Below are positions 50,800-55,999 of a stretch of 55,999 nucleotides of DNA, in pieces. Position 1 is the stretch's first letter, and the number at the start of each line of letters is the position of its first letter. The translations under genes were made by a program, and so were the position numbers. This stretch comes from Phycicoccus sp. Root101. GTDB taxonomy: Bacteria; Actinomycetota; Actinomycetes; Actinomycetales; Dermatophilaceae. Where the stretch lies: the NCBI RefSeq assembly GCF_001426245.1, contig NZ_LMCM01000012.1:1-55999 (forward strand). Reading direction: 5' to 3'. The notes beneath the pieces were generated by a model. The model was not told the origin of the DNA. It saw only the letters and a list, made by a program, of their open reading frames with translations, and ran no database searches.

Positions 50800-51720
50800 T
50801 CAGTGGTTCGTGGTGGCCACAAGCACTGGCATCCAAGTCTGACCGTCGTCGGTGGACTCGTAGATGCCGCGGTCTGTTGCCACGTGCCACCGACCCGGAA
50901 TGACGTCAAGCGCCTCGACCTGACCCGCCACCGTGCCCTTCTTGGCCCATGTGGCGCCTTCGTCGCTGCTGACGCTCACGGTCCCGTCGGCACCGACGCC
51001 CACGAGCGGCCCGTCGGTCTGCCAGTCCAGCGGTCCGAGCCTAGGCGCCCCAGTCACTGGCGTCAGTTTGGACCCGTCCTCGGAGCGGAGTACCTGTCCC
51101 TCCGGCGTGGTGGCGAACAGGACGCGGGGGTGGGAGGGGTCGGCGGCGAGGTCCAGCAGCTCTTGGTTCTCCATCACGGTCCAGTCCCGCCGGTTGGTTG
51201 AGGTGATCAGTGCTCCGTTGACGGAGTCGTATGCGTAGGTTCGTCTCCCGGCAGGTTCGATGGCGTGGAAGTCTGCCTTGCCCTGCAGGGAGACCGCGGT
51301 CCACGTCTTCGCGCTGTCCTTGGACTCGATCAGCCCCAGTTGGCCCGGCAGGTCTTCGCGCAGGTCCGGGTGACCGCTGGCAAGGAAGTTGCCGGGACCG
51401 ACGACAGCAAACCCCATGGTGTCCTGGTACCGGTCGGCGACCCGGTCGGCGCTGCCATTGGCTGCCAGCCGGTAGACCCCGGTGTGGGAGGCGACGTACA
51501 GGGTGCCGTCGGCGGGGTCTACCCCTAGCCCGTGGACATGGCCCAGCGCGGGTGCCGAAGATCCCGGAGGCGCAGTGGTCACGCCTTCCGGCGACCCAGA
51601 GGAGCACGCTGCGACGGCGGCGACCAGCATCGAGGATGCTGCCAATGTGATTGCGCGGCGGAACAAGTTGGCTCCTACGAGGTCAAGGCCTGATGCGGCC
51701 ATTCGTGCCGTCCGGGTCAT
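50800..51720 (-). CDS. F510_1955-type BNR-repeat lipoprotein
   Basis: A 306-aa protein whose start overlaps the copper ATPase stop (ATGA). A lipobox lies at [10 protein letters not shown] (Cys about 39). The mature part is a beta-propeller with repeats such as [36 protein letters not shown] and BNR-type boxes [15 protein letters not shown] and STDDGQTW. It matches the F510_1955 family, often beside copper genes. Its role there is unknown; surface metal binding or sensing is possible. Confidence 0.85.
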   Translation of the reverse strand: MTRTARMAASGLDLVGANLFRRAITLAASSMLVAAVAACSSGSPEGVTTAPPGSSAPALGHVHGLGVDPADGTLYVASHTGVYRLAANGSADRVADRYQDTMGFAVVGPGNFLASGHPDLREDLPGQLGLIESKDSAKTWTAVSLQGKADFHAIEPAGRRTYAYDSVNGALITSTNRRDWTVMENQELLDLAADPSHPRVLFATTPEGQVLRSEDGSKLTPVTGAPRLGPLDWQTDGPLVGVGADGTVSVSSDEGATWAKKGTVAGQVEALDVIPGRWHVATDRGIYESTDDGQTWMPVLVATTNH

Positions 51721-54104
51721 ATGTGGCGGGCGCGCAGGCGCAGGGCGTTGCCGATGACGCTGACGGACGACAGGGCCATGGCGGCTGCGGCGATGACGGG
51801 AGAGAGCAGGAGCCCGAAGGTCGGGTAGAGCACCCCGGCTGCGATGGGGATTCCCCCGACGTTGTACACGAACGCGAACACGAGGTTCTGGCGGATGTTC
51901 GACATGGTCGCCTCGGAGAGCTTCCGTGCACGCAAGATGCCGGTCAGGTCACCGCCAAGGAGGGTTATGCCCGCGCTTTCAATGGCGACGTCGGTGCCCG
52001 ACCCCATGGCCAGGCCCACGTCGGCTGCAGCGAGGGCGGGTGCGTCGTTCACGCCGTCGCCAGCCATTGCCACGACGCGTCCCTCGCTGCGTAGTCGCTT
52101 GACGACGTCGGCCTTGTGGTCCGGCATGACCTCGGCCTCGACCCGGTCGATGCCAAGTCGGCGAGCGACGGCTTCTGCGGTGAGGCGGTCGTCACCGGTG
52201 AGCATGACAACCTCAACCCCTTCGGCGCGCAGGGCTACCACGGCCGCAGGGGTTGTTCCCTTGACCTGGTCGGCAATCGCGATGATCCCCGCGACCTGGC
52301 CGTCGACACCGGCGAAGATCACGGTGGCCCCGTCGGCGCGCAAACGGTCGGCCTGCGCGGTCAGTGCGCTCGGGTCGAGTCCTTCACCGGTCAGGAATGA
52401 GGCGCTGCCCACCCGGACCTTGCGCTGATCGACGCTGCCAATGACGCCCTTGCCGACCGGCGCGTCGAAGTCGGTCGCGGCCGAGATGGTCAGACCAGCG
52501 TCCGTGGCGGCGTTGACGATGGCTGTGGCCAGTGGGTGCTCGGAGGCACGTTCAACCCCGGCCACGAGCCGCAACAGGTCGTCCTGCTCGAACCCCGCCG
52601 CGGTGACGATCTGCGTCACGGACGGCTTGCCCTCCGTCAGCGTCCCGGTCTTGTCCACGACGACCGTGTCGACCTTCTCCATCCGTTCGAGGGCCTCGGC
52701 GTTCTTGATCAGCACGCCGAGCCCAGCGCCACGTCCGACACCGACCATGATCGACATCGGTGTGGCCAGACCAAGCGCACAGGGGCAGGCGATGATCAGG
52801 ACGGAAACCGCCACGACGAGCGCGTGAGCCAGGCGCGGGTCTGGTCCCGCAACGGCCCAGACCACGAACGCGACGATCGCGATGAGGATGACTATGGGCA
52901 CGAACCAGGCGGCGACCTTGTCCGCCACTCGCTGGATCGGTGCACGGGAACGCTGAGCTTCGGCGACCATCTGCACGATCCGGGCCAGCATGGTGTCCCG
53001 GCCGACCTTGTCCGCGCGGACGACCAGCGACCCGGTCTGGTTGATGGTGCCGCCGATGACCGAGTCGTCAACGGTCTTGGTCACCGGCATCGACTCACCG
53101 GTAACCAGGGACTCGTCGAGAGTGGAACGACCATCCTCGACCACGCCGTCGACGGGGACCTTCTCGCCCGGACGGACCCGGAACCGGTCACCCACCGTGA
53201 CCTGGTCCAGGGTCACCTCATGCTCGGTGCCGTCCGCGTTGATCCGGCGCGCGGTGTCGGGGGTCAGATCGAGCAGCGCCCGGATCGCGCCGGACGTCTG
53301 CTCCCGGGCCTGGAGCTCAAGGACCTGCCCGAGCAGCACGAGTGTGGTGATGACCGAGGCGGCTTCGAAGTAGACGTCGACCGCACCGTCCATCCGGAAC
53401 GCCTCCGGGAAGATACCCGGCGCCACGGTGGCGACCACGCTGAACAACCAAGCGACGCCCGTGCCCATCGCGATGAGGGTGAACATGTTCAGCTTCATGG
53501 TCCGCACCGAGGTCCAGCCGCGCTGGAAGAAAGGGGCCCCCGCCCACAGCACCACCGGGGTGGCCAGGACCAGCTGGACCCAGGTCGACGCTCGTGGAGA
53601 GATCAGGTCGTGGATCGCTGGGATCAAGTCGCCGCCCATGCCAAGGACGACAACAGGGAAGGATAGGGCCACACCGGTCCAGAATCGGCGAGTCATGTCG
53701 GCCAGCTCCGGGCTGGGTCCGCTCTCCGCGGTCACCATGAGGGGTTCGAGGGCCATCCCACAGATCGGGCAGGAGCCTGGGCCGGGGCGCCGGATCTCTG
53801 GGTGCATGGGGCACGTCCACTCCTGTAAGTCCCCGGCCGAACCGCTGCTGGCTTCCTGCCCCGGCGCACCTTCCATAGGGCCGTGGCCGTGATCAGCGTT
53901 CGCGTCAGCGGGCACCGCATGCAGAAAGGCGTCAGGGTTCTCCTCGAAGCGTCTACGGCACCGACTGGAGCAGAACCAATGAGTGCGCCCGTCGTGCAAC
54001 GCGTGGTGCTCGCTGGAGGCGGGGTCGACGTCCATCCCACAGACGGGGTCCTTCACCGTGGTCGCAACCCGCGCGTGTTCGCTGTGCTCGCTCATGTCAT
54101 TCAT
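51717..54104 (-). CDS. copB: Copper-translocating P1B-type ATPase
   Basis: A 795-aa pump. The N-terminus has a YHS-like block ([29 protein letters not shown]) and a heavy-metal-binding domain ([20 protein letters not shown]), then eight membrane segments. Core motifs are [10 protein letters not shown] (transport site), DKTGTLTEG (phosphorylated Asp) and [13 protein letters not shown] suits Cu(I); the symbol is a family-level guess (copA is equally used). ATG 54104 is annotated, but the -10 element ends at 54105, so a leaderless start at ATG 54095 ([10 protein letters not shown]) may be the real one. Confidence 0.88.
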   Translation of the reverse strand: MNDMSEHSEHARVATTVKDPVCGMDVDPASSEHHALHDGRTHWFCSSRCRRRFEENPDAFLHAVPADANADHGHGPMEGAPGQEASSGSAGDLQEWTCPMHPEIRRPGPGSCPICGMALEPLMVTAESGPSPELADMTRRFWTGVALSFPVVVLGMGGDLIPAIHDLISPRASTWVQLVLATPVVLWAGAPFFQRGWTSVRTMKLNMFTLIAMGTGVAWLFSVVATVAPGIFPEAFRMDGAVDVYFEAASVITTLVLLGQVLELQAREQTSGAIRALLDLTPDTARRINADGTEHEVTLDQVTVGDRFRVRPGEKVPVDGVVEDGRSTLDESLVTGESMPVTKTVDDSVIGGTINQTGSLVVRADKVGRDTMLARIVQMVAEAQRSRAPIQRVADKVAAWFVPIVILIAIVAFVVWAVAGPDPRLAHALVVAVSVLIIACPCALGLATPMSIMVGVGRGAGLGVLIKNAEALERMEKVDTVVVDKTGTLTEGKPSVTQIVTAAGFEQDDLLRLVAGVERASEHPLATAIVNAATDAGLTISAATDFDAPVGKGVIGSVDQRKVRVGSASFLTGEGLDPSALTAQADRLRADGATVIFAGVDGQVAGIIAIADQVKGTTPAAVVALRAEGVEVVMLTGDDRLTAEAVARRLGIDRVEAEVMPDHKADVVKRLRSEGRVVAMAGDGVNDAPALAAADVGLAMGSGTDVAIESAGITLLGGDLTGILRARKLSEATMSNIRQNLVFAFVYNVGGIPIAAGVLYPTFGLLLSPVIAAAAMALSSVSVIGNALRLRARHI

Positions 54105-54132
54105 CGTGTACCCCCTGGGGGTATCTGGTCAA
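54105..54132 (-). promoter_or_regulatory. Copper ATPase promoter with operator in the spacer
   Basis: TTGACC (54127-54132), 16-bp spacer, TACACG (54105-54110) on the minus strand. The spacing and operator placement mirror the sulfur promoter at 33406-33433. Confidence 0.6.
54108..54124. promoter_or_regulatory. CsoR/CstR-type palindrome, site e
   Basis: GTACCC-CCTGG-GGGTAT, symmetric about a central T, between and over the promoter hexamers of the copper ATPase gene. Confidence 0.75.
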
Positions 54133-54223
54133 CCAACGAACGACAGGGTCGTTGCATGCGTTGACAGGCGGGATTCGACTCGGAGAGTGGTGCACGCCCA
54201 GTCAAGGCGGGCGCTACCGAGGG

Positions 54224-54270
54224 GCCCAGGTCGACCGCGACGTGGATTTGGCCGTGCGGTCGACCTGGGC
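54224..54270. terminator. Hairpin after the DUF305 gene
   Basis: Perfect 14-bp arms (54224-54237 and 54257-54270) with a 19-nt loop, directly after the leftward DUF305 stop at 54279. Confidence 0.7.
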
Positions 54271-54278
54271 GGCCGGGG

Positions 54279-54881
54279 TCATGACTTCAACATGTCCTTC
54301 ATCTGCGCGAGCTCGGCCGTCTGGTCGGCCTCGATCTTCTTCGCCAGTGCGACCGCGTCGGCGTTCTTGCCGTCCGCCTGTTGGGTCTTGGCCATCTCGA
54401 TCGCGCCCTCGTGATGCGCGATCATCATCGTCAGGAACATCTGGTCGAAGCTCGTTCCCTTGGCCGAGTCGAGCGACCTCATGTCGTCGTCGCTCATCAT
54501 CCCTGCCATGCCATCTGAGCCGTGGTCCATGCCGCTCATACCCATGCCGCCGCGGGAGGGCTGCTCCTGCCCCCAGGCCTTGAGCCAGCCGGACATGGTG
54601 TCGATCTCGGGGCGCTGGGCTGCTTCGATCTTGGCGGCCAGATCCTTCACCTGGGCTGACTGAGCATGAGTCGCGGCCATCTTCGCCATCACCACAGCCT
54701 GCTCATGGTGAGGAATCATCGACTGCGTGAACTTGACGTCCGCGTCGTTGAAGTCGGCCTTTGAGCTGCTGGAACTGCTGTTGTTGCTGCCACTGGCGGT
54801 GGTGTCTGCGGCGTTGCCGCAACCGGTCAAGGCGAGCGCTGCCACCACGGCAAGCGCGAGGGCACTGAAGAGTCGTTTCAT
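54279..54881 (-). CDS. DUF305 family lipoprotein
   Basis: A 200-aa lipoprotein from ATG 54881. The lipobox is LALTGCGN (Cys about 20), then a Ser-rich linker. Two DUF305 helical repeats carry FTQSMIPHHEQAVVMAKMAA and FLTMMIAHHEGAIEMAKTQQ, with a Met/His-rich stretch (GGMGMSGMDHGSDGMAGMM) between them. His and Met clusters suit copper binding outside the membrane. It lies between the DUF6153 and ATPase genes. Confidence 0.9.
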   Translation of the reverse strand: MKRLFSALALAVVAALALTGCGNAADTTASGSNNSSSSSSKADFNDADVKFTQSMIPHHEQAVVMAKMAATHAQSAQVKDLAAKIEAAQRPEIDTMSGWLKAWGQEQPSRGGMGMSGMDHGSDGMAGMMSDDDMRSLDSAKGTSFDQMFLTMMIAHHEGAIEMAKTQQADGKNADAVALAKKIEADQTAELAQMKDMLKS

Positions 54882-54969
54882 CACGGGTCGTCCAATCAGG
54901 TCTGTCGGGTAGAGGGGGCATGCTGAAGCCGCGGATCGGCCACGCGTCACACACGGGCTCCGCAGCCGG

Positions 54970-55425
54970 TCAGCAGCGCCGAATCGACAGAACAATCAAA
55001 GACGGAGGATCAGGGTCACGCCCGTGCGGACCGGGTGCCCTCGCTGGGGCCGCCACACGCTGATACAAGGGCAGCGCGGGGGCGCCACTCAGCATGCGGA
55101 GCAGCACGAGCAGAGCCATCGTCAGCACAGCCATGCACATAGCCGTCATGTCCATGTCCCAGCCGGTCGTGGCGTCGACCACCGTGGCACCAACAGCTCC
55201 GACATCGTGGGCGGCCGCAACCATCGCCTCGTGGGCCCCGGGTAGCGGCGCCGTAGGCATCGACGCGTCGACCGGCTCGTGGAACACCACTTCCATGTCA
55301 TGGGCCATGCCACCGTTGTGGCTGTTCAGGCCATGCATTCCGACGATCCCCGCGAGGAGGATGAGCAGCCCGCCGAACCACAAGGCGCGTCGCGCCGTGG
55401 TCCCGGACCGGTCTTGGATGCTCAT
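54970..55425 (-). CDS. DUF6153 family membrane protein
   Basis: A 151-aa protein from ATG 55425 (GTG 55428 adjoins it). Two hydrophobic helices (ALWFGGLLILLAGIVGMHG and MAVLTMALLVLLRML) flank a periplasmic loop rich in Met and His (HNGGMAHDMEVVFH, GWDMDMTAMCM). This matches DUF6153, an actinobacterial family common in copper clusters. It probably binds copper at the membrane. It is first of the leftward copper genes and diverges from 55482. Confidence 0.8.
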   Translation of the reverse strand: MSIQDRSGTTARRALWFGGLLILLAGIVGMHGLNSHNGGMAHDMEVVFHEPVDASMPTAPLPGAHEAMVAAAHDVGAVGATVVDATTGWDMDMTAMCMAVLTMALLVLLRMLSGAPALPLYQRVAAPARAPGPHGRDPDPPSLIVLSIRRC

Positions 55426-55481
55426 CACTCCCGAGTCTACGTCGCTGCTCCAAGGCGCACCCCGGGGCTATCGTCCCGACC

Positions 55482-55685
55482 ATGACCGTCGAAGAGTTCG
55501 CACCCGAGCCCGGCCGAGACCTGGGGCCGCTCATCCACGCGCTTCGTCGCAACGGCGCAACGCTCACGTTCGCTGAATGGGTCTCCGTCCCAGACTCCAT
55601 GACCATCAACCTCCACCTGCCCGACGATCCAGAACAGGCCGCCAAGTGCCGCGCGGCCATCGAGCAGTGGAGGAAGTCCGGCTGA
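55482..55685 (+). CDS. Small hypothetical protein
   Basis: A 67-aa protein (MTVEEFAPEPGRDLGPLIHA, RRNGATLTFAEWVSVPDSM, LHLPDDPEQAAKCRAAIEQW). It looks like a real small soluble protein with mixed strand and helix. No family recognised. It diverges from the DUF6153 gene 56 nt away. Confidence 0.5.
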   Translation: MTVEEFAPEPGRDLGPLIHALRRNGATLTFAEWVSVPDSMTINLHLPDDPEQAAKCRAAIEQWRKSG

Positions 55686-55903
55686 GCGTGCATCGGGGTG
55701 GCGCGTGCCGCCGCCCGAGCGACGGCTGTGCGTAGCAATCGTTGCCCGCGGCTCTGACGAAGGGCACGGCGAGCTCCTCGTACATTCCGTCCGCGTCAGC
55801 TTGCAGAGCGGCACCACCTCGCCCGCGATCGACTAACTGAATGCAACAGTGCGTCCCTCCTCCAGGGGCCCCCTTGATCCGTCGCGGCGCATCAACAACG
55901 GAC
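55686..55903. other. Spacer before IS element
   Basis: No gene recognised. A plus-strand stretch near 55705-55836 (VPPPERRLCVAIVARGSDEG and following) has protein-like codon use and may be the remnant of a gene ended by IS insertion. Confidence 0.35.
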
Positions 55904-55999
55904 TGTCCCGTACCGGGTTTAGTGGAGGCTCGGAACTGACGCTCTGACGGTAGCCAGTGCGGGGTTTTGACGGTAGTAGCTGTCCTCGTACTCGGCTGG
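55904..55999. mobile_element. 3' end of an IS3-family insertion sequence
   Basis: The inner edge begins TGTCCCGTACCGGGT, a plausible terminal inverted repeat (IS3-type ends start with TG), and the transposase stop lies 15 nt inside. The rest of the element is beyond the window. Confidence 0.65.
55919..55999 (-). CDS. IS3-family transposase, C-terminal fragment
   Basis: The last 26 codons of a leftward gene continuing past the window: PAEYEDSYYRQNPALATVRA and a final SVPSLH. The P-x-E-Y-E-D-x-Y-Y block is the typical end of IS3 OrfB transposases, just after the DDE integrase core. Confidence 0.75.
   Translation of the reverse strand, partial: PAEYEDSYYRQNPALATVRASVPSLH

Overview
The window is high-GC DNA with GTG and TTG starts, ATGA/GTGA gene overlaps and typically actinobacterial families (SCO6880, DUF2510, DUF6153, DUF6011, SigE-like ECF sigma, MobF relaxase). 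It suggests an actinomycete chromosome, perhaps near Intrasporangiaceae, although the family-level placement is only an impression. No rRNA, complete tRNA or CRISPR array was found.

Layout. (1) 190-7890 is an accessory island: a three-gene ABC-three-component (ABC-3C) conflict system (ATPase, middle component, Cap4/DUF4297-like nuclease), followed by a DUF2510-scramblase protein, a DUF7002 protein, a DUF6011 membrane protein and an EVE-domain protein. It ends at a strong hairpin and a degenerate 3' fragment of a tRNA-Val(GAC) gene, probably a relic integration site. (2) 8230-19900 is a leftward catabolic region: GntR regulator, ribose-type ABC importer, M42-like peptidase, PfkB kinase, BtpA/SgcQ-family barrel and transaldolase-like protein; then deoC, a full aldehyde dehydrogenase and a short aldehyde dehydrogenase lacking its catalytic half. 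(3) 19901-29459 is mixed: decayed DNA and an HTH pseudogene, a GAF/anti-sigma-type ATPase, and an ECF sigma cluster with secreted proteins and lipoproteins, two of which share a 28-nt promoter-like element. (4) 29556-35991 is a reactive-sulfur locus: rhodaneses, TauE/SafE exporter, metallo-beta-lactamase-rhodanese fusion, small Cys-rich protein, thioredoxin, DUF302, a CstR-type regulator and an MFS transporter, with four matching palindromes in the divergent promoter region.

(5) 36348-50123 looks like a decayed integrative conjugative element: MobF relaxase with an apparently cut C-terminus, a NUDIX/XRE-PLD/HD group, and a type IV secretion operon (NlpC/P60, pilin-like, VirB6-like, SCO6880, VirB4-like) whose next gene is cut after 36 codons. 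No coupling protein or integrase is visible. (6) 50800-55685 is a copper cluster: BNR-type lipoprotein, P1B copper ATPase, DUF305 and DUF6153 proteins. The copper ATPase promoter carries the same palindrome type as the sulfur locus. (7) The window ends inside an IS3-family element.

The strongest regulatory signal is the family of (A/G)TACCC/GGGTAT palindromes in the sulfur and copper promoters, together with a regulator (34437-34703) that keeps Cys36 and Cys65 but lacks the copper-ligand His61 of CsoR. The least understood gene sets are the ABC-3C island, the peptidase-kinase-BtpA-aldolase operon, and the ECF regulon.
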